From: an uncultured Alphaproteobacteria bacterium
GTDB lineage: Bacteria > Pseudomonadota > Alphaproteobacteria > RF32 > CAG-239
DNA: 33,716 nucleotides
Reading direction: 5' to 3'
Assembly: GCA_944391395.1 (NCBI GenBank)
Contig: CALXTI010000016.1
Coordinates: 1-33,716 of the forward strand
Shown: positions 6,409-14,396 of the stretch, in pieces
Layout: the number at the start of each line of letters is the position of its first letter
Numbering within the stretch: the stretch's first letter is position 1
Translations under genes and position numbers: made by a program
The notes under the pieces: generated by a model
The model's input: the letters and a program-made list of their open reading frames with translations, nothing else
Databases searched by the model: none
Told to the model about the DNA's origin: nothing

Positions 6409-8229
6409 ATGTTGATGAAAAAAATTTTGCCGGCGCTCGGCTTATGGTTTTTAACGTGCACGGCGGCATATGCCGATAAGCCTTTGCCGGCAGATTTGCC
6501 GGAATGGCTGGCACTCGGGCATTATCAAAAAAAATGGTTCGGTTATAAAGGCACCATCGGTTCGGATAATTTTTATCTCAGTCCGAAAGGAAAAACGAAT
6601 CCGACAAAAGAACTTGAGGCGACCATAGCGCTGTTTCAATCCGATGATACGGAAAAACAATGTTTGTTCCCGGCGCGTTATATGTTCTTAAAGAAGCACG
6701 GTCTGGTTTCAGCACCGTTTCCGTCTTGTGCCGAATTTGAGCAATTTAGAGAAGATTTGCGACCGGCCGGCATGACTTTGTTGTTTACCGATGCTTATAT
6801 GAACAATTCATCTTCTTTGTTCGGACATACGCTGTTGCGGGTAGATACGGCGCGTAAAGGTACTCAACTGTTGGCGCACGGTATTAACTACGGCGCGTGG
6901 ACTCAAGGTTATGAAAACAGTTTTTTGTATGCTGTGTATGGTCTGGCCGGTTTTTATCCCGGCGGCTACACGGTCAAGCCGTATTATGATGTCATCAACA
7001 CATACAACAATATAGAAAATCGTGATATCTGGGAATATAATCTTGATTTGACGCCCGAAGAGCTGGATTTGTTCGTGGCGCATATCTGGGAGGTGGGGCA
7101 GACAACCACGCCTTATTATTTTTTTACGCAGAATTGTTCGTATATGCTGATGGAGTTGTTTGACGCCGTGCGACCGGAGTTGAAGCTGGCGGCGGATTTT
7201 GAAGGGCAAACTATTCCGCTCGATACAATCAAGGCCGTCAATGCTCGTGAAGGGTTGGTAAAATCGGTCAATTACCGGCCGTCGCGGCAGCGCAAAATCC
7301 GCCATCGGATAAAGCAGATGAACGAGCGCCAATATGATGCGTTTTTGGATGCGGTTACGCTTGATTTGACGGGTGCGCAAAATCTGCCCGAAGCGGAAAA
7401 AGCCGACGTGTTGGAAACGGCTTATCAGTATGTGCAGTATCAGTACGTCGCCGGTGATTTGGCACTTAAAGATTATCGGCAGAAGAGCTTTCAGCTGTTA
7501 AAAGCGCGCAATCAGGCCGCGGCGGGGCAGACCTTTGATGAATTAAAAGAGGGGCAAAATCCGGTTTCGAGTCATGACTCCATGATGGCAAGTTTCGGCA
7601 TCGGCGTGCGCAACGGCGATTTTTTTGAACAATTAAGCTTCCGGCCGGCGTATCATCAGGTAACGGACAGGGGATATGGTTTTTTGCTCGGAGCGGAAAT
7701 TAATTTTCTGGATGTTTCGTTTCGGCATTATGATAAACATGATAAATATGTGTTGGATAAATTAAATATTTTGCAGTTGTCTTCTTTTTCGCCGATTGAC
7801 GCGGTGTTTCAGGCAGCATCGTACCGCATCGGCCTTGATGTTTCGCGGCAGGTTAATCCTAAAAGCGAAGATGAAGGCTATGTGTTAAACGGCAATGTCG
7901 GCGGCGGCGGAACATTTGCTTTAAACGACCATTTGTGGTTTTACGGGCTGAGCAGCGCGGAAGCCGCGTATGGCGGATTTCTGCCGAACAACCAATGGCT
8001 CGGCGCCGGTTTGGCTGCCGGAGCAATCGTTTCCTTTGCAAAAACGGCTCTGCAGGTGGAAGTCAAAAAAGTGTTTGCCACCGACAAAATCGGCAGTACG
8101 CTGAAGTGGAATTTGCGCGCGGACTATTATCTTTCACGCAATCGGGCTTTGGAAGCGGTTGTTGCATACACGCAAAATTACGGAAAAAATCAAACCGAGG
8201 CTTTGCTGCGTTTGAAACAATATTTTTAG
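6409..8229 (+). CDS. DUF4105/Lnb-like periplasmic domain with C-terminal outer-membrane barrel
   Basis: 606 residues: signal peptide to about residue 22 (AAYA), a DUF4105 (Lnb_N, PF13387) domain at about 110-260, then a helical linker and a strand-rich region from about 390 to a terminal Phe (LLRLKQYF), the usual end of an outer-membrane beta barrel. The DUF4105 domain keeps the two residues expected of a papain-like site: His140 in SSLFGHTLLRVD and Cys243 in FFTQNCSYMLMELFD. The Bacteroides protein Lnb of this family has been reported as a lipoprotein N-acyltransferase. Whether this protein acylates lipoproteins is inference, though a small lipoprotein gene lies two genes upstream. The start is weakly defined: ATG at 6409 or at 6415, neither with a good ribosome site. 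Confidence 0.8.
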   Translation: MLMKKILPALGLWFLTCTAAYADKPLPADLPEWLALGHYQKKWFGYKGTIGSDNFYLSPKGKTNPTKELEATIALFQSDDTEKQCLFPARYMFLKKHGLVSAPFPSCAEFEQFREDLRPAGMTLLFTDAYMNNSSSLFGHTLLRVDTARKGTQLLAHGINYGAWTQGYENSFLYAVYGLAGFYPGGYTVKPYYDVINTYNNIENRDIWEYNLDLTPEELDLFVAHIWEVGQTTTPYYFFTQNCSYMLMELFDAVRPELKLAADFEGQTIPLDTIKAVNAREGLVKSVNYRPSRQRKIRHRIKQMNERQYDAFLDAVTLDLTGAQNLPEAEKADVLETAYQYVQYQYVAGDLALKDYRQKSFQLLKARNQAAAGQTFDELKEGQNPVSSHDSMMASFGIGVRNGDFFEQLSFRPAYHQVTDRGYGFLLGAEINFLDVSFRHYDKHDKYVLDKLNILQLSSFSPIDAVFQAASYRIGLDVSRQVNPKSEDEGYVLNGNVGGGGTFALNDHLWFYGLSSAEAAYGGFLPNNQWLGAGLAAGAIVSFAKTALQVEVKKVFATDKIGSTLKWNLRADYYLSRNRALEAVVAYTQNYGKNQTEALLRLKQYF

Positions 8230-8368
8230 ATTGTCATGTTTCCGGCGTTATTTGTTTCATACGAAAGTTCTATTGTTTATCGGCAAAGAGTCATTAGAAT
8301 GTTACCAAATGGATATTTATGAAATGTCTTTACTGGAATAACATCGAATTTCATGATAACTGAAAATT

Positions 8369-8713
8369 ATGAAAGATGAAATGAAAAAATCGTTGGCGTT
8401 GAAAGTCAAGTCGTTGCGTGAGGCGGAAAGCCTGACACAAGAACAGTTGGCCGATAAATGCGATGTCAGTTGGCGGACAATTTCAAATTTGGAACGTGGA
8501 TTGGTTGTTCCGGATTTGTGCATGTTGATTAAAATTTCCAAAATTTTTAACGTTAGTCTGGATGCGATGCTTGAAATCAATGTTGATGATAATAAAAGCC
8601 GCTCACGTTTGGAACGTGAGCAGTTTTTGATTGAAAAAATCAAACGAGCCAATGATAAGATTTTAGACTATCTTCTCGATCAATTAATTTTACTCTTTAA
8701 GTACTTTAATTAA
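8369..8713 (+). CDS. XRE-family DNA-binding regulator
   Basis: A 114-residue protein with an N-terminal Cro/CI-type helix-turn-helix at about 10-66 (LREAESLTQEQLADKCDVSWRTISNLERG, then the PDLCMLIKISKIFNVSLDAML helix). This is followed by a charged helical tail ending in a leucine-rich stretch (ILDYLLDQLILLFKYF) that may dimerise. The start is uncertain: ATG at 8369 or at 8381, with little ribosome site at either. It ends tail to tail with the small minus-strand gene, overlapping eight bases. A perfect hairpin lies inside its 3' half. Its target is unknown. Confidence 0.85.
   Translation: MKDEMKKSLALKVKSLREAESLTQEQLADKCDVSWRTISNLERGLVVPDLCMLIKISKIFNVSLDAMLEINVDDNKSRSRLEREQFLIEKIKRANDKILDYLLDQLILLFKYFN
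8601..8626 (+). other. Terminator-like hairpin inside the XRE coding region
   Basis: GCTCACGTT (8601-8609) pairs perfectly with AACGTGAGC (8613-8621) across a three-base loop, followed by AGTTTTT. The stem codes for part of the SRLEREQF segment. It has the form of an intrinsic terminator and also of a palindromic operator. Confidence 0.5.
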
Positions 8714-8885
8714 TTTTCCGCTTATTTATTCTTTGAAAAATTTCATCCATAAAGGTTTCGTAGGCTAAAAGCGCTATTTGTGCGCTTTGGGGAAATTTTT
8801 TGTTTTTTTTCAATTTTTTTAACAAAAGATAAAATTGTTTATTGATTTGTTTTAAGTAATTGGCATTAATCTTTTGAATTGTCAT
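8706..8885 (-). CDS. 59-residue basic small protein
   Basis: Translated directly from the minus strand: MTIQKINANYLKQINKQF at the start, a lysine-rich middle, and FQRINKRKIN at the end; 59 codons with a TAA stop at 8706-8708. ACGGAG lies seven bases before the ATG, one of the better ribosome sites in this part of the window, and TATAAT (8924-8929, minus) provides a -10 box. The protein looks helical and strongly basic, with no signal peptide and no family I recognise. It is divergent from the LysR gene at 9018 across a palindrome, the classic place for a LysR target. It fills nearly all of the otherwise empty 304-base gap between the XRE and LysR genes. Confidence 0.65.
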   Translation of the reverse strand: MTIQKINANYLKQINKQFYLLLKKLKKNKKFPQSAQIALLAYETFMDEIFQRINKRKIN

Positions 8886-8932
8886 TTTATTCTCCGTAAT
8901 TTTGAATTGTTTTTTTAATAAATATTATATTG

Positions 8933-8952
8933 CGTCATGGATTTTTATGACG
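8933..8952. promoter_or_regulatory. Palindromic operator candidate between the small gene and LysR
   Basis: CGTCAT (8933-8938) and ATGACG (8947-8952) form a perfect dyad with eight bases between, containing a T-N11-A core of LysR-box type. ATGACG itself can serve as the -35 of the LysR promoter (TATAAA at 8970-8975, spacing 17). The same hexamer sits where the -35 of the small gene's minus-strand promoter should be. Occupancy would therefore affect both directions. Confidence 0.5.
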
Positions 8953-9017
8953 TATAACATTTTATATGCTATAAAACGAAAAAAGAAGAAACTAATTTCA
9001 TATACAGGATATATAAA

Positions 9018-9908
9018 ATGGGACTGAAGGTCAAACAGGCTATTTTAAAAGTACGGCAGATGCTTTGTTTAGGCGAAGCCGTTCATTACGGCTCTATCTC
9101 CAAAGCCGCGGAAAAAAATGCCATGAAACAGTCAAATTTTTCCGTACAGATAAAACAACTTGAAGAAGAAAGCGGCGAACGGCTTATTATAAGACTCCCA
9201 CACGGAATTAAATTAACAGAGGCGGGAGAAAAACTCTATGCTTTGGTCTGTGATTTGGAAAATGTGTTAAACAAAACGTCGGATCTTAATTTGAAGGTTT
9301 TTCATATCAGTGGCGCAATCAGGCTTTGGACCAGCGATGGTCTTGGTATCGGTTATCTTTCGGATTGTTTGTCTGATTTTTATCTCAAATATCCGGGGGT
9401 TAATGTCGAGATTTTATGTTCGCTGGAGATGCCGAAAGCAGATCAGTTTGACATGGCCATTGTCTATTCGGAGCCGGTAGGAAACGCATTTAAAATCATT
9501 GATAAATTTGATTTGGCTTTTTCACTATACGCTTCTAAGGAATATTTGTTCAGGTTCGGTTATCCGAAAAGTTTGAAAGATATTCAAGAAAATCATCGTA
9601 TTTGCAACCGTATTAATTATACGTCTGTTTGGCGAGAGTGGGAAAATATTATACGCGGCGCCAAACAGGTCTCGGCAACGACCAATTCATCGGCAATGTT
9701 GTTGCAGCTTATAAAAAACGGCATCGGCATCGGTTTGTTGCCGCAAGGAACCGCAGACAAGGAAACTGATTTAATCCGGCTCGGCAAAATAAAATTAAAA
9801 CTTCATCATAAATTTTGGATTGTGGTGCGTAAAGAAGTTAAAGATGTGGATAAAATCACAGCGTTGGTGCGCTTTATAGAAGAGGCGTCGCAAAAGCTGG
9901 CGGGCTGA
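9018..9908 (+). CDS. LysR-family transcriptional regulator
   Basis: The 296 residues fit the family. The winged helix-turn-helix is at about 10-70 (YGSISKAAEKNAMKQSNFSVQIKQLEEESGERL), then a linker helix. A periplasmic-binding-protein-like effector domain spans about 95-290, with GAIRLWTSDGLG and the IKNGIGIGLLPQG segment typical of the second lobe. The ligand is unknown. AGGA lies nine bases before the ATG. Likely autoregulated through the palindrome at 8933-8952, with the divergent 59-residue gene as the natural first target. Its HTH closely resembles that of the convergent neighbour at 9917-10474. Confidence 0.92.
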   Translation: MGLKVKQAILKVRQMLCLGEAVHYGSISKAAEKNAMKQSNFSVQIKQLEEESGERLIIRLPHGIKLTEAGEKLYALVCDLENVLNKTSDLNLKVFHISGAIRLWTSDGLGIGYLSDCLSDFYLKYPGVNVEILCSLEMPKADQFDMAIVYSEPVGNAFKIIDKFDLAFSLYASKEYLFRFGYPKSLKDIQENHRICNRINYTSVWREWENIIRGAKQVSATTNSSAMLLQLIKNGIGIGLLPQGTADKETDLIRLGKIKLKLHHKFWIVVRKEVKDVDKITALVRFIEEASQKLAG

Positions 9909-9916
9909 TGTTTTTT

Positions 9917-10474
9917 TTAATTTTCGCCATGAAGTTTGACGATGAGGTGTTCTGCCAGGAGCAGAGCTTTTTCTTTATTGACTGCTGCCACCCATATAGT
10001 TTGCCGCATCCGGCGGCCGATGGTATTTTCCACAATAACTTTGTCGGAATCGTTTAACGGCGCGTAACTGACAATGACATCCGCCTGCTCAGGAAAATCA
10101 GTTTGCCGCATAATAAAAGCGTGTTTCTTGGCAAAATCTTCCAGTTCGGTAAATTGCAGATTTGCAGGCAAATAAAGAGAAATGTGTTGTGTCTGATTCG
10201 GGGATAAAAAAGCAGAAACGGTTTGCTCAAAGCTGTTTTCAAGACCGGAAATTTTTTGTGCCAATTCCAAGGCTTCGTCCGTCGGGAACAAGCCGTTTGT
10301 CCGGCGTAAAAACAGTTTTTTACCGCTCATGTGTTCCAAATTTTTGATTATGGCACTTAAGTTTGAAGGCTTGATGCCGTTTTTTTCGGCAGCGGCGCTT
10401 ATTTTGCCGTAACAAATAACTTCACGCAGATAAAGCAAATCCCGGAATAGAGCGACTTTTAGTTTAACTGACAT
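9917..10474 (-). CDS. Half-length LysR-type regulator
   Basis: At 185 residues this is about 110 shorter than a normal LysR protein. The N-terminal HTH is intact (about 10-65, YGKISAAAEKNGIKPSNLSAIIKNLEHMSGKKLF) and clearly related to the convergent LysR gene. After the linker helix only one lobe-sized alpha/beta segment remains (about 95-180), ending at KLHGEN*. Eight bases separate the two convergent stop codons. No frameshifted remainder of the effector domain is visible downstream; the next sequence codes for the other LysR on the opposite strand. It may work as a non-inducible or heterodimeric partner, or be a truncation product. The ribosome site is weak (GGA). Confidence 0.8.
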   Translation of the reverse strand: MSVKLKVALFRDLLYLREVICYGKISAAAEKNGIKPSNLSAIIKNLEHMSGKKLFLRRTNGLFPTDEALELAQKISGLENSFEQTVSAFLSPNQTQHISLYLPANLQFTELEDFAKKHAFIMRQTDFPEQADVIVSYAPLNDSDKVIVENTIGRRMRQTIWVAAVNKEKALLLAEHLIVKLHGEN

Positions 10475-10533
10475 TTTTTAAAATCCATATACGATACTGC
10501 CTAAAATATATACCACGCTATTAAATCAGTACA

Positions 10534-10562
10534 TATTAAAAAAGGCAGAGTCAAGCTATAAT
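10534..10562 (+). promoter_or_regulatory. Promoter of the GNAT gene, possibly leaderless
   Basis: A consensus TATAAT at 10557-10562 ends only seven bases before the ATG at 10570. The initiation site would fall at or within a base or two of the start codon. No Shine-Dalgarno sequence is present. The -35 at 17 bases is weak (TATTAA, 10534-10539). Confidence 0.5.
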
Positions 10563-10569
10563 TTAATCT

Positions 10570-11232
10570 ATGATTGATGCGGTTGAAATAAAAATAGTGG
10601 GCACAGACGACGAATATGCCAAAGCCATGGCAGTTCGGCGCAAAGTTTTTGTTCAGGAACAGAACATTCCCGAAGAAAAAGAATTTGACGGCAACGACCA
10701 CAGCGCCACCCATATATTGGCTCTGCATAACGGCGAGCCAATCGGAGAAATGCGAATCCGTTATTTTAACGGGTTTGTGAAATTTGAGCGGATGTGCGTG
10801 TTGAAAGAATATCGCAAAACGGACGTTTCGGAGCGCATTATGCAAACAGGGATGGTGTTTGCCGCCCGGAAAGGATATGAAAAAGTTTACGGTATTTGCA
10901 AAAAAGAATTGCTTAATCGGTGGAAACAAGACGGATTTTTACCAATCCCGGGCGCTCCCTTCGTTCGGCAAAACGGTATGACCTTGATTCCGGTATATAG
11001 TCAGCTGCCGAAAGTGCAGAATGTTTTGACCATGCAAACTCCGACGGAGATATTAAATGCCAGGGAAGGGCAGTGGGAAGATACAAATCAAGCCGATAAA
11101 TACGCCGATATGCGTCGCAACATGCAAAACCGGTTGCAGGAAGTGCGGCAGCTTAAAACTCCGCAACCGGCGGAAAATACGGGATTTCAAATTTCGGAAC
11201 AAAAAAACAAGCCCAATTCCATCGAGCGTTGA
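10570..11232 (+). CDS. GNAT-family N-acetyltransferase with C-terminal extension
   Basis: The first 140 residues resemble ElaA/YjcF-type GNAT proteins: AVRRKVFVQEQNIPEEKEFDGND at about 21-43, then ATHILAL, IGEMRIRY and the FERMCVLKEYRKTDVSERIM acetyl-CoA segment. The usual pyrophosphate loop (R/QxxGxG/A) is degenerate here (RKTDVS), so cofactor binding is not assured. Residues from about 155 to 220 form a charged, Gln-rich tail that ElaA proteins lack. The acceptor is unknown. It is divergent from the short LysR gene across 95 bases, which makes it a possible target of that regulator. No ribosome site; see the promoter entry. Confidence 0.82.
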   Translation: MIDAVEIKIVGTDDEYAKAMAVRRKVFVQEQNIPEEKEFDGNDHSATHILALHNGEPIGEMRIRYFNGFVKFERMCVLKEYRKTDVSERIMQTGMVFAARKGYEKVYGICKKELLNRWKQDGFLPIPGAPFVRQNGMTLIPVYSQLPKVQNVLTMQTPTEILNAREGQWEDTNQADKYADMRRNMQNRLQEVRQLKTPQPAENTGFQISEQKNKPNSIER

Positions 11233-11316
11233 TTTTTTTGATGAAAGTTCTTTGTTTTTAATGATGAGTTTTGCGGTAAATCGCGGATTTGCTTGTTTTG
11301 AAGACGCTGATGTGCT

Positions 11317-12231
11317 TTATAATCCCAACAGGCTTTGGGCGTAATCTTCGGCATTGAACACATCCAAATCTTCAATTTTTTCGCCCACGCCGATAAAATA
11401 TACCGGCAGCGGGCATTCTTCGGCCACAGCCACTAAAATGCCGCCTTTGGCCGAACCGTCCAGTTTGGTTACCACCAAGCCATCAACGTCTGTCATTTCT
11501 TTAAAAATCTTAACCTGCGATACGGCGTTTTGTCCGGTGGTGGCGTCAATCGTGAGCAATGTTTGGTGCGGTGCCTCGGGTATCACTTTTTTAATAACGC
11601 GGACAATTTTTTTCAGCTCATCCATCAAGCCGTTTTTGTTTTGCAACCGTCCGGCCGTATCGATAAACACCGCGTCGTCGCCGGCTTTAACGGCGGCGTT
11701 TAAGCCGTCATAACACAATCCGGCGCTGTCGCAGCCCGCCGGACCGGAAAACACGCGGATTTCGGATCGCTCGCCCCACACTTGCAGCTGCTCAACCGCC
11801 GCGGCGCGGAAAGTGTCGGCGGCAATAAAAGAAACCTGTTTGCCCGCCGCTTTCAATTTTGCCGCCAATTTGCCGATGGTGGTGGTTTTGCCGGCGCCGT
11901 TGACGCCGACCATCAAAATCACATAAGGTTTGGCGGCGTTATCAATTTTAAATTCGGCTTCGCATGGTTTGAGCAAACGGGCGATATCTTCCGCCAGAGC
12001 CTGTTTTATTTCCTGCTCCGAAATTTCCTTATCCAAACGTTTGTCGGCAAACGCGGCGATGATTTTGGCAGAAGCTTTAACCCCCATATCCGCGCTGATA
12101 AGCAATTCCTCCAGCTCTTCCAAAGTTTGAGCGTCAACCTTTCGCTTGGTAAATATATCGCTGATGCCGCCGCCGATTTTGGCGGAAGTCTTTTTTAAGC
12201 CCAAACCCAGTTTTTGAAAAAAATTAATCAT
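11317..12231 (-). CDS. ftsY: Signal recognition particle receptor FtsY
   Basis: Docks SRP-ribosome complexes at the inner membrane for co-translational insertion of membrane proteins. 304 residues: a short amphipathic N-terminus (MINFFQKLGLGLKK), then the N domain and the G domain with GVNGAGKT at 109-116, DTAGR at 191-195, TKLDG at 255-259 and the closing GVGEKIEDLDVF. The acidic A domain of the E. coli protein is absent, as in many bacteria. Its ATG overlaps the end of mtaB by eight bases (ATGATTAA), so translation is probably coupled. The mtaB-ftsY order is common in alphaproteobacteria. Confidence 0.97.
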   Translation of the reverse strand: MINFFQKLGLGLKKTSAKIGGGISDIFTKRKVDAQTLEELEELLISADMGVKASAKIIAAFADKRLDKEISEQEIKQALAEDIARLLKPCEAEFKIDNAAKPYVILMVGVNGAGKTTTIGKLAAKLKAAGKQVSFIAADTFRAAAVEQLQVWGERSEIRVFSGPAGCDSAGLCYDGLNAAVKAGDDAVFIDTAGRLQNKNGLMDELKKIVRVIKKVIPEAPHQTLLTIDATTGQNAVSQVKIFKEMTDVDGLVVTKLDGSAKGGILVAVAEECPLPVYFIGVGEKIEDLDVFNAEDYAQSLLGL

Positions 12232-13267
12232 TGTTATCCTCTCTTAATTCTCGCAAAATTTTTGCCCGCCGCCGGCGTTCTTCCATTTCAATTTGCGGCA
12301 AACGCGCCGCCGGCGTCCCGGGCCGCTCGGAATAAGGAAAAACGTGCAGTTTGTTAAGACCTGCTTCGTTGATGAGATTGCAGGTGTTGGCAAAAGCTTC
12401 GGGCGTTTCGGTCGGAAAACCGCAAATAAAATCTGCCCCGAAAGTCGCTTCCGGTCGTACGGCTCTGATTTCGGCGCAAAGCCTGATGACGTCTTCACGG
12501 CTGTGCCGACGTCCCATTTGTTTTAACACCAGATTATCCCCCGATTGCACCGACAAATGAAAATGCGGATGAATGTTTTGATATATTCCGACCAATGTGA
12601 TAAACTCATCATCAACCGCGGCCGGATCAAGCGAACCGAATTGCAACGACGGCAAATCCGGAAAATGTTCCAAAATATGTTTGACCAATCCGCTGAAAGA
12701 CGGTTTATAAGAGCAGGCGTCCACGCCGGTGAGGCAGATTTCTTTGAAACCTTGTCTTAACAAGGTTTTGATTTGGTTTATGATTTCTTCTTCAGGCACC
12801 GAGCGGTTGTTGCCGCGGGCAAAGGGGATGATGCAATAAGTGCAGCGATGGTCGCATCCCTGCTGAATTTGCACGAATGCCCGTTGCCGGCCTTCAAAAC
12901 CGGTGATGATGTAGTGGTCGTAATCATCATAAGAAAAAATATCGCCGACAATGTTTTTCTCGGTGATGTTGCCGGTAAGATACTTTTCAATTTCCGTTTT
13001 TTCTTTGTTGCCCAGCACTAAATCAACCTCCGGCATGTCGGCAAATTTTTGCGCGTTGATTTGCGCTGCGCATCCGGTTACGACAATGCGGGCATCAGGA
13101 TTTTCTTTGCGGAGTTTGCGCACCGCCTGTCGACACTGGCGCTCGGCTTCGCCGGTAACGGCGCAGGTGTTGACGATAATCAAATTATCAATGTTTTTAA
13201 ATTTTTCTTTCAAGATTTCCGCTTCAAAACTGTTGATACGGCAGCCGAGAGTTACCACCTCTACCAT
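12224..13267 (-). CDS. mtaB: tRNA t6A37 methylthiotransferase MtaB, without TRAM domain
   Basis: Radical-SAM enzyme that converts t6A37 to ms2t6A37 in ANN-decoding tRNAs. The N-terminal MTTase domain supplies the auxiliary cluster cysteines C9, C35 and C66. The radical SAM domain has CDHRCTYC with C138, C142 and C145. Family members run to about 420-450 residues and end in an RNA-binding TRAM domain. This one stops at residue 347 straight after the SAM-domain helix (RRRRAKILRELREDNND). Because the stop overlaps the ftsY start, there is no room for a lost C-terminus. GGAG lies six bases before the ATG. Identification is firm; activity without TRAM is unproven. Confidence 0.9.
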   Translation of the reverse strand: MVEVVTLGCRINSFEAEILKEKFKNIDNLIIVNTCAVTGEAERQCRQAVRKLRKENPDARIVVTGCAAQINAQKFADMPEVDLVLGNKEKTEIEKYLTGNITEKNIVGDIFSYDDYDHYIITGFEGRQRAFVQIQQGCDHRCTYCIIPFARGNNRSVPEEEIINQIKTLLRQGFKEICLTGVDACSYKPSFSGLVKHILEHFPDLPSLQFGSLDPAAVDDEFITLVGIYQNIHPHFHLSVQSGDNLVLKQMGRRHSREDVIRLCAEIRAVRPEATFGADFICGFPTETPEAFANTCNLINEAGLNKLHVFPYSERPGTPAARLPQIEMEERRRRAKILRELREDNND

Positions 13268-13388
13268 GAGTTCTCCTTAAATACTTATCTTCAGGCAACT
13301 ATAAATGGAAAATTTTGTGTTTGCAATTTAATTTTATGCTTTTATAATCCGTCCGTATAAAAAAAACAATAATGCGAAAGGTTTTGAT

Positions 13389-13871
13389 ATGATTAAAAAA
13401 ATTGCCTTTGTTTTGGCTACGTTTTTTGGCTCGGGTTTAGCGCCCAAAGCTCCCGGAACGTGTGGTTCGTTTGCCACTCTGCCCCTTGCTTTTGTCATGG
13501 CATGTTTCTTTGGCCGCGAAGGCGTGTTTTATGCCGCAGTGGTGAGCTTTTTTGTCGGCGTGTGGGCGATACATCAACTGATTAAAGACAGCGAGGATAA
13601 AGACCCTTCCAAGGTGGTGATTGATGAAACCGCCGGCCAGCTGACAACTTTTTTGCTGGTGGCGCCGCAGTTGGAACACAATCTTTCGCTTTCGGCACTG
13701 CTGATTTATTTGGCGGGTTTCGGCTTGTTTCGTTTTTTTGACATTTTGAAAATGGGGCCGGTCAAATGGGCAGACAGCAAATTTAAAAACGCCTGGGGCG
13801 TGATGCTTGATGATGTTTTCGCCGGCTTTTTTGCTGCGCTTGTTTTGTTTTTGCTGGCCAATCGGATATAA
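13389..13871 (+). CDS. pgpA: Phosphatidylglycerophosphatase A
   Basis: Dephosphorylates phosphatidylglycerol phosphate to phosphatidylglycerol in the inner membrane. The 160 residues match the family: GSGLAPKAPGTCGS at 14-27, VVIDETAGQ at about 76-84 with the metal-binding Asp/Glu, FRFFDILK at about 114-121, and VMLDDVFAG near the C-terminus. Several hydrophobic segments fit three or four membrane helices. AAAGG is at good spacing from the ATG. It is divergent from mtaB across 121 bases and is followed by a strong terminator. Confidence 0.93.
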   Translation: MIKKIAFVLATFFGSGLAPKAPGTCGSFATLPLAFVMACFFGREGVFYAAVVSFFVGVWAIHQLIKDSEDKDPSKVVIDETAGQLTTFLLVAPQLEHNLSLSALLIYLAGFGLFRFFDILKMGPVKWADSKFKNAWGVMLDDVFAGFFAALVLFLLANRI

Positions 13872-13876
13872 AAAAT

Positions 13877-13908
13877 GCCGCAGACAAAAAGCTGCGGCGT
13901 TTTTTTTT
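13877..13908 (+). terminator. Terminator of pgpA
   Basis: GCCGCAG (13877-13883) pairs with CTGCGGC (13892-13898) across an eight-base A-rich loop, followed by G and nine T. Confidence 0.92.
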
Positions 13909-13924
13909 GACCATACCCTGAAAA

Positions 13925-14314
13925 TCATTGTTCGGGGTTTGTGCTGATAATATCTTCTTCCATCAAGACCGTTTCGCCGGCATCATCGACAGCAGCGCTG
14001 TTCGCGGCATCATCGGCAGTAACATCGTTTGCGGTATTGTCGGCAGGGGCGGTGCTTGTCGGTTGATTGCCCGGTATCGGCTCAACCTCGACACCCGGAT
14101 TTCCCGGCAAGGGTTGAAATCCTGTGCCGGAGTTGTTTGTTTGCTGATTTTGTGCCGTGCCGCCGGTTTGGGCCGGTACAAAATTTTCCTCTTGTTCTTC
14201 AACAATCAATACCTCGTCGGGAGCGTCGGCGCTTTTTTGCGCGTGGGAGGAATATATGCCCAAAGCAATCAAGGCCAGTGCGACCGCTCCGGAAAGATAA
14301 TAAATTTTTTTCAT
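13925..14314 (-). CDS. Secreted or anchored low-complexity protein
   Basis: The 129-residue protein begins with a signal peptide or signal anchor (YYLSGAVALALIALGIYSSHA, cleavage likely after residue 25). The remainder is disordered in character: an acidic patch (EVLIVEEQEEN), a Gln/Asn/Gly stretch, two PxPGNP-like turns (PLPGNPG, PIPGNQP), then Ala/Asp/Asn-rich repeats. No domain is recognised. AGGAG lies six bases before the ATG, so it is probably expressed. It may be a periplasmic or surface linker protein; no function can be assigned. Confidence 0.7.
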   Translation of the reverse strand: MKKIYYLSGAVALALIALGIYSSHAQKSADAPDEVLIVEEQEENFVPAQTGGTAQNQQTNNSGTGFQPLPGNPGVEVEPIPGNQPTSTAPADNTANDVTADDAANSAAVDDAGETVLMEEDIISTNPEQ

Positions 14315-14396
14315 GCTGTTCTCCTAAAAAATAATGTGTCGTTTCTTTACCGGAAATAATCTTGTTAAACCTAAAATCAACATGAACCGAAGTTAT

